DNA of 64,000 bases. Origin: Ditylenchus dipsaci (lineage: Eukaryota > Nematoda > Chromadorea > Rhabditida > Anguinidae). The DNA lies in NCBI GenBank assembly GCA_004194705.1, contig SADC01001293.1:496001-560000 (forward strand). The letters are read 5' to 3'. The position numbers were made by a program, and so were the translations under genes. The notes under the pieces were generated by a model. That model made no database searches and was not told where the DNA came from. It saw nothing but the letters and a program-made list of their open reading frames with translations. Of this stretch, positions 33,811 through 45,590 are shown piece by piece; position 1 is the first letter of the stretch; each line of letters opens with the position of its first letter.

Positions 33811-36396
33811 ATGCAAAGGGGCGCAAAAACAGTAGGCATATTGGACAAGTCCCTCAGCAAAGGAAAGAATGAAGTGAATCTCTCGACTTTCGCTCTTCTA
33901 TTCGCAGAAATAATCAGATACGCTCAGAACAAGGTGAACACGGTGGCAGAGTTGCAAGAAAAATTAGCAGAATATGGTAGATTTGTTGGCATCCGATTGA
34001 TTGACATCATAGTGCTTCGAGAAAAGAGCTACAAGAGGGACACCAAGCTTCTCAACGGTAGGTTATTTTAAATTTTTATTTGCAGTTGCTGAATTAATCC
34101 TGATCTCCTAGTGCTGCTGTTCATCAAAAGTACAGTCTGGAAGAGCTTGTTTAACAAGGAGGCCGACAAGTTGGAGAGGAGCAACGACGATATATGCAAA
34201 TGTACGGATTTTGGCTGAACTACACCCTGTGTGTCTGGCCTGAAAACCGAATTTTAAGCACTTTGAAGGCCATTTTAAGGCTTTTGAAGGACCATACTTG
34301 TTGATGCATACGGAAATTTGGCAAATTCAAATGCGCGCGAGAAACTTCTCTTTTCTCTCGACCTCTACTCTTTTGAGTCGCTCGAAACAACTTCAAAGAG
34401 TAAAGTGCGAGACGAAAGAAAAGTGTCCCGCGCGCATTTGAATTTGTCATATTCTCATTTGCATCAACAAGTATGGTCCTTTAAAGTGCGAGGGATTTTC
34501 ATATATGCATCGCTTTAGGTCGACGGTTCTTATCCCGCTATACGCGCACCTCATTTATTTATTATTAAGTTAACTGATCGCTAGGGCCAAAAACTATCAA
34601 GGAATCGAGTGGAATTTTTTCCAGCACTGCTTTAATGTCACTATCTTCCTTAATTTTTGCGATTTTATGCGAATGATAGATCTGTGTAGAATATCATGTA
34701 ATTAACGTCGTTGGATGTTTTTGAATTCTAGCCCTGACTAAATATAACTTTTTTCTCTGTTCGATCCTTTAAATGAAAGCCTAGAATCGTGGCTAGGGTT
34801 GTCGGATCGGATATCCGATTTCGGATATTATCCGCAATTTTTCCGGATATCGGATATCCGAAAATATCGGATATAGAATACTAGATATCCGAAAATTGAT
34901 ACAATCCCGAAAAACGAGAAAAATTTATTGAAAGATTATTCAACGAATAAATATAAAAACAGGGTGTGCAGCCAGTGGTAGTCGAATCTGTGACCTAGGG
35001 GGATGCGTATAAACCATTCTCCCACTTTGAAAGTGCTTAAAACTGGTTTTGGGCAAGACACACAGGGTGTAGTCCGGCCCGCATTTCTAATTTGCAATTG
35101 CCGTTTTCTGAGAAGGAGTCAGCCAAATATGAACCAACCTTACTTCCCGAAAAAAAATTTGGTGTTTGTATGAGAAATAAAAAAAAATGTAACCAGGCAC
35201 TTTTTGAATTGTGTCCTGCAAGGAAAAACGGATAACCAGTTCTCGGGTACCTTGTTTTTCCAGACCCGTGTGTATCGTTGTGATTCTCCGAAAAAGCTCG
35301 GCCATACTGGTTGCCGAACCTGCCTTCTATTCTGGCTGAAAGGCACGAAAACCTGTTAAAAATGAGTTTCGGGGTACCGTGTTTTCTCCATTAAACCTCC
35401 ACGTGGGATTATGTTTCAGGCCCCAAAAAATTGGAAAAATTTGACGTCGATTTTGACATTTTTGGGTACTGAACGAAATCAGAAAAGTGGAATAAAGAGA
35501 GCTTATGCTAATTTAGAAAAAGAAAAAACTGATTTGTGAAATGTTTGCTCTAGGCTGAGATATGAGGTACGTATGGTGGAGATTATTAGAGAGTGGGGAA
35601 TTAATAGAGAAAATATGTTATTTTGCTCAATAGGTCATTGTTATTTACACATTGGCTTAAAAAGCACAAAGAAGCCCCAAAATTAGAGCATGTTTGGGGT
35701 TAAGTGGAGTAAGTGCGCTTGAGTGTCATTATGAGGTCAATTTATTTTCGCTATTCAGACTTTTACTCATTCATCTTTCAGACTTCCTTATTGAAAAAGA
35801 TCCTGTAGTAAATGCATTCATTTCGCTACCAAAAGACAAGAGTGCATTGAATTGTGCCTCATTCGTTGCCGGAATTCTAGAGGCTTTTCTGACGGTATTA
35901 CTTTTATCGTTTTTAAAGGACCATCGCCGTTGATGACAATGGCAATTTCGAGTTTTTGAATTCGCCGCGGACAACTCATATATTTCAGAAGTATTTTTCG
36001 AATTATTTTTGTTTGCGATAAAAATTTGTTCAAATAAAGAACCATACACTAGTCGAGCCCAACGTTGATTGACAATATCAGATCGGACGACTCAGCCGAC
36101 AACCATTGAGCTATGATCTATTATAAATGAAACATTAAATTTTAGATGCCAAAAATAATAATCTGCGAAAACATTTTCCGCATTTCCGGCTGTCCCCCGC
36201 CTGTTCAAAAACTTAAAATCACCATTGTCATCAAAAGCGATGGTCCTTTAAAGACCGTTTAACGAATTTGCTTTTTTAGGAGAGCAATTTCCCTTGTAAA
36301 GTCACAGCACATTGGCATATGGGTACGACTTACATGATAGAATTTGATGCAGAAGTCATATCGCGTGAAAACTCTATGATAGAAGCAAATCGATGA
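33811..36396 (+). CDS. TRAPPC5: TRAPP complex subunit TRAPPC5 (Trs31)
   Basis: TRAPPC5 is a Bet3-fold core subunit of TRAPP, the Rab1/Ypt1 exchange factor and tether for ER-to-Golgi vesicles. Exons: 33811-34057 (MQRGAKTVGILDKSLSK, VNLSTFALLFAEIIRYAQNK), 34112-34201 (VLLFIKSTVWKSLFNKEADK), 35782-35894 (YFLIEKDPVVNAFISLPKDK, LNCASFVAGILEAFLT) and 36280-36396 (ESNFPCKVTAHWHMGTTYMI, ending EANR and TGA). Every junction is GT-AG and keeps phase. The joined product is 188 residues, the length of human TRAPPC5, and aligns end to end with no gap that I can see. A TTTCTAG acceptor-like site ends 15 bases before the ATG, as expected for trans-splicing or a 5' UTR intron. Introns 2 and 3 are almost wholly mobile DNA. 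Confidence 0.96.
34218..35075. mobile_element. TIR element (ACTACACCCTGTGTGTCT ends) in TRAPPC5 intron 2
   Basis: ACTACACCCTGTGTGTCTGG at the left and CAAGACACACAGGGTGTAGT at the right, with a further matched AATTTTAAGCACTTT / AAAGTGCTTAAAACT arm. It carries two passengers: a palindrome of the CGCGCGCATTTGAAT type (34290-34490) and, at about 34795-34905, a one-sided hAT terminus (AGGGTTGTCGGATCGG followed by CGGATATCCG repeats). Near the right end (34964-35000) is a tRNA-like GTGGTAGTCGAATCTGTGAC segment. Confidence 0.65.
35377..35618. mobile_element. MITE, CCGTATTT family, copy 5, in TRAPPC5 intron 2
   Basis: TA-CCGTGTTTTCTCCATTAA at the left and TTAATAGAGAAAATATG-TTA at the right, with a CACGTGGGATTATG block like that of the 25.8-kb copy. 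It ends 160 bases before TRAPPC5 exon 3. Confidence 0.6.
35918..36252. mobile_element. AAAGGACCATCGCC foldback filling TRAPPC5 intron 3
   Basis: AAAGGACCATCGCCGTTGAT at the left and AAAGCGATGGTCCTTT at the right, plus inner TGACAATGGCAATTT / ACCATTGTCATC. It leaves only about 25 bases of intron on either side, so the intron is essentially this insertion. A tRNA-like stretch (CTCAGCCGACAACCATTGAG) lies near 36090-36110. Confidence 0.65.
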
Positions 36397-36414
36397 TATG
36401 ATTATTTATTCAAT

Positions 36415-37290
36415 GGTCATTACGAAAAGGTGCCAAGTTTTTTCGGAAAAGAGCCAAGAAAATGTGAAAAAGTGGCAAGTTTTCTTGTTATTCTTGGCAG
36501 AAGCTAAAATCTGTCAATATTTTTTTAATTTCAATACTATCAGGTAGCCCCGCGATTTTATTTTTAACGAGGTATCAGTCTGCATCATTCTCGTAAAATA
36601 TAGCACGGAAAGGTAACGGTTTGAAGAAAGTCAGAAAAATAATTTTATTCATACTGTTTGCAGGGTTTCAGAATATGAAAAATAAGTGGTAATTTCAGTT
36701 ATACTTTTGTATAAGATCAGCTAAATTTTTTATTTTTGATGACACTCGATAACCCATTAGAGAGTTTAGAAAAGTAGAAAAAGAAAAGGCTCTATTTTTA
36801 ACACTGTCAGTTAATTTTCCATTTTTAAAGGATCATAGCCCTCGCCGACAACGAGAATTGCAAATGTTTGAATTCGCGCGGGACTGTTCTCTTTCGTCTT
36901 TCATTTTACTCTTTTGAGTCATTCGAAGCAAGTCAAAAGAGTACAATGAAAGACCAAAGAGAACTGTCCAGCGCCAATTCAAACATTTGAAATTCTCGTT
37001 GTCGGCGACGGCTATGGTTCTTCGGCTATGGTTCTCATGCATAATTAAGATTACTGGCAAAAGTCACTTTCAAAATTGTGAAACTCCGTGGTTTCCTTTT
37101 TGTGCTATATTTTACTAGGATGATGCAGCAACTGATGCCTCGTCAGGAACTAGAATAGTAGGGATACTTGATAATGTTAAAATTTTAAAAAAATGTCAAT
37201 ATATTTAAGCCTCTGCTAAGAATGCCAAGAAAACTTGGCACTTTTTTGCATTTTCTTGGCACTTTTTTTGTAAAAACTGGGCACTATTTC
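36415..37290. mobile_element. Element with TGCCAAG-repeat ends; internal 36.83-37.02 kb palindrome
   Basis: Left end region (36425-36495) and right end region (37220-37290) carry inverse GTGCCAAGTTTT / AAACTTGGCAC motifs, a hAT-like subterminal pattern. The middle holds a palindrome of the TTTGAATTCGCGCGGGAC type (36830-37022), whose relatives are at 34.4 and 48.5 kb. It begins 19 bases after the TRAPPC5 stop. Confidence 0.45.
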
Positions 37291-37299
37291 GTGTCGAAC

Positions 37300-39630
37300 T
37301 TATTTAATTGTCCTGTACACTCGTAATGTTGTGATTGTTATGAAAAATAAATATTTGTTTTTAAAATTTTTCTGCTCTTGCTCGATTGGTATCAGCACCA
37401 GGGGTGAGAAATTGATCCTATTCCTTACTGAATTAGGGGCAAATAGGATGTTTTTGATTCTATTTGCTCTTAAAATATCCTACTAGAATGCACATCCTAA
37501 AATATCCTAATTAGGATATTTTGACTAGAGGATCCTAATTAGGATCCTTTAAATAGAGTGTCCTAATTACTAGCTCGGGTGGCCCGCCTGTCGGCGGACC
37601 ACCCTCGCCTTGGTCAAGGTTCAAGTATAACGTTTAAAATAAATACAGTCAAACCTCGCTATAATGGCACCCCCTGGGACACGGTTAATTCGTGCATTTG
37701 CCAATTCGTCGACACGTCGATTTGTCCACAGGTCAATTAATCACGCTTTTGAAACCTAGGTAGTCGCTTTTTCTCCCAGTGGGATTCGGCTGAACGACTC
37801 AAGTACTGCCTGAAAATTTCGCGACGAAAACCCGACTTTTGATATACACTAAAGTATTCGAAGCACTGTTCCAGGCATGATATAATTATTCATATGCTCA
37901 ATCTGAACAATTCCCTTAATTTTAAGGTCGACTACCTGGTACTTATGCATTTCAGGGGCACAAATTAAATAAAAACTTGCGTGAAACAATTACTTAGGAG
38001 ATGTTGAAACACTTTTCTCAAATTATTATAAAATACCAACCTATAAAATACCATGTTTCACGTTAAATTTTCGAGTGCGATGTTCAAATTTTAGCCAAAA
38101 ATTGTTACATGTTCACAAAATTTGCGAAAATATGTCAAACCTTTTCCATTAACATAACAGATCTTCATTCATATCCATGAATTTCACTCTGTTTGATGCA
38201 ATCCGATCCTTGAAGCGAGCATCCGAAAAAAAAAGCTGGACCATGAACCCCTAAATATGATCGTCTTGAGATAGATATATGCAAAGTTTCAGCTGAATAT
38301 ACTTTTGTGGCTAAATTGAACCTGATTCTTATTTAGCACCAAGTTAAATTGGCATTTAGAGTCTTATTCGTACTTATCGCTAATTTGGCACTTATTTGTT
38401 TTTGTAAATTTTCCATATTTTTTTAACCTTTTAAATCTTGCGTCGCATTCGCATTCAGCATGGTTGATTACTTGTGAAAATATTTTTTCAATTAATACTA
38501 GGGTTGGGTGATGGAAAGTTTCCACGGAAAATTTCTGGAAACTTTCCGGAAAGAATCAAGATTCTTTCCATAGCCTTGAAATTCGGAAAAATTCTTTTGG
38601 GCACAAATTCAAATGTCTTAACATGTTCTTGTTATTGCTGTCCTCATGTTTTGGCATTTTTCATTTGCCTGTATTTAGCTCACTTTATTCTTTTGTTTTA
38701 TCCGCTTTTGTTGAACGAGGGTCAACTGCCGACCATTCAAACTGCCGACCCCCAACTGCCGACCAATTATCAAATTCTGACTAAAATTTAACTTTTCTCT
38801 CGCGTTGAACGAAGGCAAAGGCTTCAAGAATCTTTTACCTTTTTTCTCAACGCTACGTAACCGTGTGTGTACACATGTAAATTTTTATAAATTTATCTAA
38901 CTAACACTGACCTACTCTTTCAAGTGAGTATGACTAAAAGGCAAATGTGTCAAATAAATTTTTGTAAATTATTTTGACTCTTTTGACTATTTCGCTTGGT
39001 TTTTTTTTGCCAAAACAGGGTAAAACAGGCATATATGCCTGTTTTACCCTGTTTTGGTCACTGGCTCTGATGGTTCTTGCGCTGATGCTCTTGTTGTATA
39101 GTACAGACTAAGCATCATTTTGACATCAAACTTGTAAAAAAAATGCAAAAAATTGGGGTAAGAAAATATGATGTGCACCCAGTGGTAGTCGAACCTGTGA
39201 CCTAGGCGCTGGGACCTCTTACCTTAGACATGATTCCGAGAAGTACTCTTGACCATAAAATGCATATAGAGTATCTTTTTGCCACGGCCCAGTTGAAAAA
39301 CATGTTGAGGCAGTTAAGGAATACAAACATTTGAATTTCTGACGTTCTGCCAACAAAGTGGCCCCTTTTATTCCTTCCCCTCCTATAGTGGGTGGATTCG
39401 TCACTGCAACCTTAGAGAGTTATAAGATTTATAAATGGCATGATTGTAGGCGATGGTTCAACATGTTCTGTAAATGAGATTTTTGAAATTTTACAACTAT
39501 TTTGGAGCCCTAAATGGGAAGGTGTGCACCATGTGTTTCTTTTAACTTTTTTAAACATCAAAATCTGATCAATGAATTTTTTAAAATTTAATTTTTTTAG
39601 GTTTCTTTTTGTCGTAGTTAATTGTTGATT
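37300..39630. other. Intergenic region with only worn repeat ends
   Basis: Visible items are a TCCTAATTAGGATATTTT motif cluster (37450-37570), a lone CAGTCAAACCTCGCTATAAT pogo-like start at 37648, a lone hAT-like start TAGGGTTGGGTGATGG with TTCCGGAAAG motifs (38500-38570), a perfect CAGGCATATATGCCTG hairpin flanked by CAAAACAGGGTAAAA (39012-39058), and at 39173-39215 a tRNA-like GTGGTAGTCGAACCTGTGAC joined to a half GTCTAAGG palindrome. No gene recognised. Confidence 0.5.
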
Positions 39631-39638
39631 GACTGATA

Positions 39639-39825
39639 CAGTCAGCTCCCGATTTAGTGTACACCGGATTTAGTGTATAGCTCGGTTTAGTGTACATCTA
39701 GATTGAATCATTTTGGCCGGCGGTTAATTAAAATGACTAGAATCAACCCTCGATTTAGTGCACACTCGATATAGCATACACCTGGAGCCGGTCCCCAGGG
39801 TGTACACTAAAACGGGAGTTGACTG
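39639..39825. mobile_element. pogo-like MITE with TTTAGTGTACA repeats
   Basis: TA-CAGTCAGCTCCCGATTTAG at the left and ACGGGAGTTGACTG-TA at the right. The GATTTAGTGTACAC motif occurs about five times inside, and GAGCCGGTCCCCAGGGTGTA matches the internal block of the 2.3-kb and 52.0-kb members. Confidence 0.75.
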
Positions 39826-41279
39826 TAGTTGATTATTGTTCAAGTTGGAGAGTGAGTAGGGGTACCACCGGAGTAGGTAAAAGTGCCAGGAAAGTGAGCA
39901 GGCGTACCAGGTGAGTGAGTAAGCCAGGACAGTGGATAGGCGAGCCAGGGGAATGAGTCAGAGTACCATGAGAGTAGGTAGGAATAATTTAATCTTTTTT
40001 GTTTTTTTAACATTACAATTTGTTTAATTTAGGATTTTTGGATTTTTTGGATCTAGATTTTTTAGGATTTTTTTTAGTTTATTCTTGATTGACTGCTAGT
40101 TGATTATTTTTAAAATGTTTTTCAATTTCATTTTTTGTGCTTTAACAGAGGCGAGGTTGTCCGCCGATAGGTGAGCCCCCGATCCAGAAGAGTGAGTAAG
40201 CGTGCTAGGAGAGTGAGACGGCATGCCAAAATAATGATGAGCGAGTGAGTAGGCGGGTGTGCCATATGAATATAGCAGTATGCTTGATGAGCCGATTTTG
40301 TTATTGAATTTTGAGCCGATTTATGTGGATAGTAGTTTTTGCTGATTATATGAATACGAGAAGTATTAAGTGTTAAAAAGTTTGATTTTTTGAGTTGAAA
40401 AGAGTTATAGAGATGCGGTGCATCAAGAAGCGTGGCCGCGAGCGTAGGGCCCAGCGCAGCCGGCCCACGCGAGCTAGTCAAATAATAATTCAGCAAAAAG
40501 AAAACCTCAATTGCAAAGTGCAATTCTTTGAATTGGCCAATAAAACTGCACATGTTTTTTTACGCACTTGAGATCGAAATGCTTTTTTCTGAATATGGAA
40601 GCGACAACCAGTTGCATAACGAAACAAAACAAGAGCAAAACAAGGCATGCACAGTGGGAAAGCTGTTCTAAACATCTCAAAGTGAAAATATCTGGGTGGT
40701 AGTAACAATCAAAATATCCGCGGATAAATCCGTATCCTCGGATAAAATCCGCGGATACGGATAATCGGTAGTAACAATCAAAAAATCCGCGGATATTTAT
40801 CCGCGGATACGGATAAATATCCGCGGATAAAATCCGTAGTAACAATCAAATATCCACGGATATTTATCCGTATCCGCAGATATTATCCTTAGCCTGGTCG
40901 GGGGCAGGATAAATCCGCGGATAAATTTTTTTTTCTGTTTTTTTTTAATCTTTTAAAATATAAATATTCTTTAATACATTACGAGGTGGTCTTCAAACCA
41001 CTACAAACACATGTTTTGTTGTTATAACAGTATTTTAGCATTGTTTGGGCTGCATTCAAATTCTACAATGATAATACGAGTTTTTTAAAGCATTTTACAA
41101 TAGTATTTTTAAAGCAGACTTAAAGCAAAGTTCAAAGCAAGCAACATTTAAAGACATAAGTAAAATTTAAAAAAAAAAGTTGAAACAAAGAGAAAATTAT
41201 TCAATCTTGTACATCTTGGACAACCTGAACGGCAGTAAATTTAAAAAAAAATTAAATTAAAATTTCGTAATCTTGATAC

Positions 41280-41513
41280 CGTATTTTCTCTAATCATAGA
41301 CCCGGGTCGATGATTTTTCAACTCTTCGAAAATCGGAGGATTCTAGGTTTATCTTGAAGTTTTGGGGTGCTCAACCAAATCTAAAAAGCGGAATCAACAG
41401 AACCCGTGGGAGCCAAGAAAAGGCGAAAAAATTGCGAAATTTTCACTCTGCGCTGAGATACAGACTCTCAAAGTCATGATTAGAGACCAGCTAATAATAA
41501 GAGAAAATACGGT
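41280..41513. mobile_element. MITE, CCGTATTT family, copy 6, nested in the Harbinger element
   Basis: TA-CCGTATTTTCTCTAATCA at the left and AATAAGAGAAAATACGG-TA at the right. GACCCGGGTCGATGATTTTT near the left end matches the block seen in other copies with a different core triplet. It is inserted immediately upstream of the transposase fragment. Confidence 0.75.
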
Positions 41514-41525
41514 AATCTTATTTGT

Positions 41526-41828
41526 CATTTGAGTTACAATTCCGCCCATGCTAAGACCAGCGTCCTTGTTGAACAACCTTTTGGCAGGCGGAAAAAAAGA
41601 TTCCGAAGCCTACATGGAGAACTGCGCATAGATTTGGAAAATGTGTCTAGTTTTATAGTTGCTTCTGCAGTCTTGCACAACATTGCTATTGATTTGAAAC
41701 AGCCACATTTGGATGGGATAGAAGATGATTTTGAAGAGGATCAACCAGATATAAATATCACCATAATGGCTTACAGTAATAGTGGAAACACTTATCGAAA
41801 CCATATTGTGCAAAAAAAAATTTCTTAA
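41526..41828 (+). pseudogene. C-terminal part of a Harbinger (DDE_4) transposase
   Basis: The frame reads YNSAHAKTSVLVEQPFGRRK, KRFRSLHGELRID and VASAVLHNIAIDL, followed by an acidic tail and stop. The order A.....VEQ.FG..K.RF..L ... V...VLHN.A is the end of the DDE_4 nuclease domain of PIF/Harbinger transposases (and HARBI1), including its last catalytic Glu region. The N-terminal two thirds and the Myb-like partner are missing, so it is inactive. Confidence 0.8.
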
Positions 41829-42200
41829 TTGAGAAAATGATTAATTTAGGCATAAATCGTTTACTTTCTTATATATAGTAAACACGAAAAAGTATGAATA
41901 AACATTGTAATTATTTTGAACAAACAGAAAAGTAGTAAGAGATGAAATTATAGAAAAAAATAAAATTACCAATATTTATCCACGGATTTATCCGCGGATA
42001 AATCCGTGGATATATCCGCGTATTTATCCTCAGCTGCGGATAAATCCGCGGATTTTATCCGTATCCGCTGATATTTCTATCCGTGATTGTTACTACGGGT
42101 TTTTATCCGCGGATATTTCTATCCGCGGATTTTATCCGTATCCGCGGATTTTATCCGTTGATTGTTACTACTACCCCTGAAGGTACGAAGAGAAAACTTA

Positions 42201-42785
42201 CGTTACAGCCAGTTCAACACTGTCATCAAAAAGTTCCTCTTTAAATCCAAAAGCTTCCTTGTTTTCTGCAGAAACTTCACTGATTTTGAGTCAACCACCG
42301 CTAAAAAGTTTATCACAGAATAGAAAAATATTGCCAAAGAAAAAAAAAAATTTCGATATCTTCTTTGATAGCATTGACCATATTGGTTCCACCATCAATA
42401 ACCCTTTGTATACCTGCTTGAGCGAAAGACCGTAATCTGCTAGAATCTCTTCGACTTCATGGCGTACATAGCACCAGTATGTGATTCATTCAACTTGCTC
42501 AATCCAAGAAAATGACGCTTAAGCATCGAACTAGTGGCGCAATAACAAAGTGTTACCCCTAAAAAAGCTTCTGGTTATTTGAAATTTAAATTTAAAAAGT
42601 ACAAAAAACGTAATTTATCAAGGTATGAATTCTGTGGAGCAATGAAGTGTGAGCAGTCCTACCTTCGAAAATTCTTTGCATTTTACGATCTTTTCGCCAA
42701 AGTCATCTGTAAGCTCATCGGCTGTAATCCAGACTTGAGACCGCTTCTCTGCTAAAGTTAGACCAGGGATATTTTTCGCACTCAT
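42201..42785 (-). pseudogene. hAT transposase relic with BED-type start
   Basis: Minus-strand ATG at 42785 gives MSAKNIPGLTLAEKRSQVW then FGEKIVKCKEFSK and a GTAGG donor. The next piece gives SSMLKRHFLGLSKLNESHTG (second half of a BED finger), then EVEEILADYGLSLKQ. In another frame comes IDGGTNMVNAIKEDIE, the conserved D.G.NM..A segment of the hAT catalytic core. Last comes SAENKEAFGFKEELFDDSVE up to a GTAAG donor at about 42200. At least two frame changes are needed. It directly abuts the Harbinger element, which may have inserted in it. Confidence 0.65.
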
Positions 42786-42854
42786 TTTGAAAGCCTATAA
42801 AGAGCAGTAAAATTTCTGCAACAAATTAACAACTAAATATCGTTAAAAAAAGTT

Positions 42855-43015
42855 AACAGTTCCATTCCCTGGAAAATGGAACGGAATATTCCATAATGAA
42901 AATGGAATGGAATTCCATTCCACCTTCAAAATGGAATTTAAATTCCATTCCATTTTCAAGACAAAATGGAATGGAATTTGAACTCCATTCCATTTTGAAG
43001 GTAGAACAGAATTCT
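42855..43015. mobile_element. hAT-like terminus with TGGAATGGAATTCCATTCCA repeats
   Basis: Roughly ten overlapping copies of the self-complementary motif AATGGAATTCCATT in 160 bases, 70 bases upstream (in transcription sense) of the transposase relic at 42785. It is probably the 5' subterminal array of that element; the other end is not identified. Confidence 0.5.
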
Positions 43016-43469
43016 ATTGGCACTTTCTATACTCCGGCAAACCGTTTGCTTCAAACCGTTTGCAGTAAACAGTTTGACGAGTTTGTTGCAAACCGTTTGC
43101 TCAAAGCGTTTAAACCGTTTACTTCAAACCGTTTGATCAAAGGGACAAGGCAGTTTTTTGTTGATTTTTTTCTGCCTATTCTTTTCAACTCACTCTTGCA
43201 TAGTTATTTCGCTCTCTGTAATGATGTATTGCCCATAGTTTATTAGATGTTATACTCCAAGCTTATGGTATCTTAGGTACTTAGGCGCGGGTATCTAGGT
43301 GTTGGAACCCAGGCGTGAGTACCTAGGTAGGAGTACCGAGGTGGTGGTACCCAGGTGGTGTTACTCAGGCAAGAGGTACCCAGATAGGCGAACCCAAGAG
43401 ACGGACAACCTAAATTACCCAAAAGTACATAAACACTTCAAACCACCGGAAACACCCATGTGTTGGTAC

Positions 43470-44538
43470 TAGTGCTGTAGATTTGCTCAAACCCAATACC
43501 CCAATACAATATTTTTGACCATTTTTGAGCCCAATACCAATACCCAATATTTCAAAACGGACCCACCCAATACCCTAATACAATATTTTAGGCTATTTCA
43601 AAACCCAATCCCAATACCCAATATTATGATGGATCCTAATATATTGTCCCAATACCCAATTATTTCTCTCTGTTCTCTGAAATTCTCTGTTGGACCCGAC
43701 CATATATCAGAAGTGAAAGAGAGTGCTTTACAATCATGGAGGCGCAAAACAATTTCTCTTTTAACAGCTGCGTAGACACGAGGAATAACTCATTCTGCGA
43801 AGTGTTGTCTGCCTTTGAGATTTTCCGGAAAAAGCACCTTGAAGGTTTCTTCTTCAACGATGGCAAAAGACTGATTTGTACAAGCTATGAAATGCATAAT
43901 TCTTCTGTCCAGCGATGACAGATCTCCTGAAATATACAGCTGTGCACGGAAAAAAAACAGAAACACGGACTAAAAACGTACCTTTTCCACGAACCACAAA
44001 TTTCGCCAAACATTTTTGCATTGCCTCTTCGTTTGTTTCTTCAGACTTTTCGGCATCTTCAAGTGAACTGGATGCTTTGCAAGGTTCTTTTTGAGGTTTG
44101 AAGTGCCATAATTGCTCTGTTTGACCACTTGCTGGCATTCATTGCACCGGACATCTGTCTGCGACAGCTTTGTTAATAGCAATTGATCGCCTTTTTCGCG
44201 TTCGATCTCAATCTTCCAAATTAAGCTCATTTTCTAAAACAAAAAGCGTAGACTGATAGAGAGCGACCGAACAAAACTAAAGCTAATTGAAATTGTGAGT
44301 AATAAGTATGTTTTGCTTCCTCTAATCGCGCAAGAACAAATATTATTTTAAAAAGTGACTACGAATAGTCACAACTTTCTGTTGAAGACCCAATACCAAT
44401 ACCCAATATTTTTCACAAACCCAATACCCAATATTTCAATAAGTACACACCCAATATCCCAATACAATATTTTTGACCTAAATCAGACCCAATACACCCA
44501 ATACCCAATACCAATATATTGGGTTGTCATCAGCACTA
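43470..44538 (-). mobile_element. hAT element 3 (TSD GTTGGTAC)
   Basis: Ends TAGTGCTG and CAGCACTA are flanked by a perfect 8-base duplication GTTGGTAC (43462-43469 and 44539-44546). Subterminal arrays of CCCAATACCCAATATT flank a short minus-strand transposase remnant. The orphan array at 56966-57083 carries the same motif. The structure is an internally deleted copy of a BED-finger hAT related to the one at 58-60 kb. Confidence 0.92.
43700..44230 (-). pseudogene. Truncated BED-finger hAT transposase of element 3
   Basis: Starts MSLIWKIEIE at 44230, with CNECQQ...LKKNLAKHP as the BED finger, a Lys-rich linker and KCLAKFVVRGKG before a GTACG donor. The second exon gives GDLSSLDRRIMHFIACTNQS and EEETFKVLFPENLKGRQHFAE, a stop, then VIPRVYAAVKREIVLRLHDC. 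This parallels the 58-60 kb transposase exon for exon ([42 protein letters not shown]). The catalytic core is deleted. Confidence 0.8.
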
Positions 44539-44754
44539 GTTGGTACTCCAATGGTGGTCCTCAGGCAGCTGTTCCTGGGTGATGCTACATCGGTGGTGGT
44601 CCACACGTAGTGGTATTCTGGGGCGTGGGACATTAACCGGATTGATCCACACCGAATTGATCCAGACACGAATTGGCCCAGACTTTTCAAATTTACACAT
44701 TTTTAAAATTTTTGCGAAAATTCAAATTTTTTAGTCTGAACTATAATTGGGCGT

Positions 44755-45290
44755 AAGATTGGAATCCCATGGGATTCCCGGGATTGGAGTCCCAGAAATT
44801 TTGGAAATCCCAATCCAAAATCCCAAAGTTTCATAGTCCGAAATCCAAAATCCCACCGGTTCACATTTCGAAAATCCCAAAATTATCCCAAAATCCCCAA
44901 AAACCCCCAAATAAATTTATTCAGTCTCGAAACTAAAATTTTTTTATTTCACATGACTTTTGTGTGTTTTTTTTTTGAAACAACAACAAAAGGGGCCAGC
45001 TCGATCCGAACACTACAGAAAAGCTAATATTTTGAACAAAGCTCTGGAGTATGTTAACTTCTCGTATTGATTGTTTTTTGTTGGTTGAAATTGATTGAAA
45101 TCGTTGGATAGTTATAAACTGTTTGAATTTGAAAAAAAATCCCAAATCCAACTGGGATTCCCAGAATTTTGGAAATCCCAATCCAGAATCCCAAAATTTA
45201 AAATAATTTCGAAAATCCCAATCCGAAATCCCAAAATTTAAAATAATTTCGAAAATCCCAATCCCAAATCCCAAAAAAACAAGAACGCCC
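44755..45290. repeat. AATCCCAAATCCC subterminal arrays
   Basis: Two blocks (44760-44920 and 45125-45280) of GGGATTTNGGATTGGGATT motifs in both orientations with about 200 bases of AT-rich sequence between. They resemble the ends of hAT element 2 (GGGAATCCCGAATCCCG) with one base of the core changed. Likely a further small hAT derivative; no termini or duplication could be fixed. Confidence 0.5.
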
Positions 45291-45299
45291 AAGTATAGT

Positions 45300-45590
45300 G
45301 TGAACCAACCAAACCAAGTGGTCGACCACTTGGACCAAAACTTTTTTTACTTTTTCGGGTTTCAAAACCTGTTTTCTGGACTAATTTGAGCATGCTGAAG
45401 ATGGTTTGACAGTGGTAAAATGCCGTATTCTCGAGTATTTTTTGAATTTTGGGCAATAATTGATTTTGGTAAAATGTCAAACCATCTTCACCATGCTTGA
45501 ATTAGTCCAGAAAACAGGTTTTGAAACCCGAAAAAGTAAAAAAAATTGCGCTCCAAGTGGTCGTCCACTTGGTTTGGTTGGTTCAGACTA
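45300..45590. mobile_element. 290-bp palindrome, AACCAACCAAACCAAGTGG ends
   Basis: AACCAACCAAACCAAGTGGT ... TTTCAAAACCTGTTTTCTGG is mirrored by CCAGAAAACAGGTTTTGAAA ... CCACTTGGTTTGGTTGGTT with few mismatches. A second, more worn copy is at 50018-50275 in POLG intron 7. Confidence 0.8.

Larger units (their letters stand above)
40694..42176. mobile_element. PIF/Harbinger-like element with TCCGCGGATA subterminal arrays
   Basis: GGGTGGTAGTAACAATCAAA at the left and GTTGATTGTTACTACTACCC at the right are inverse apart from one or two bases. Each end is followed by a dense array of ATATCCGCGGATAAA palindromes (40715-40925 and 41965-42150). A Harbinger-type transposase fragment lies inside at about 41526-41826, and a CCGTATTT MITE at 41280-41513 is nested beside it. 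The expected 3-base duplication is not clear. Confidence 0.75.

Noticed and set aside
44478..44690. Minus-strand frame with YHYVWTTTDV repeats
   Set aside because: It comes from GTGGTGGTACTCAGG-type simple repeats next to hAT element 3.
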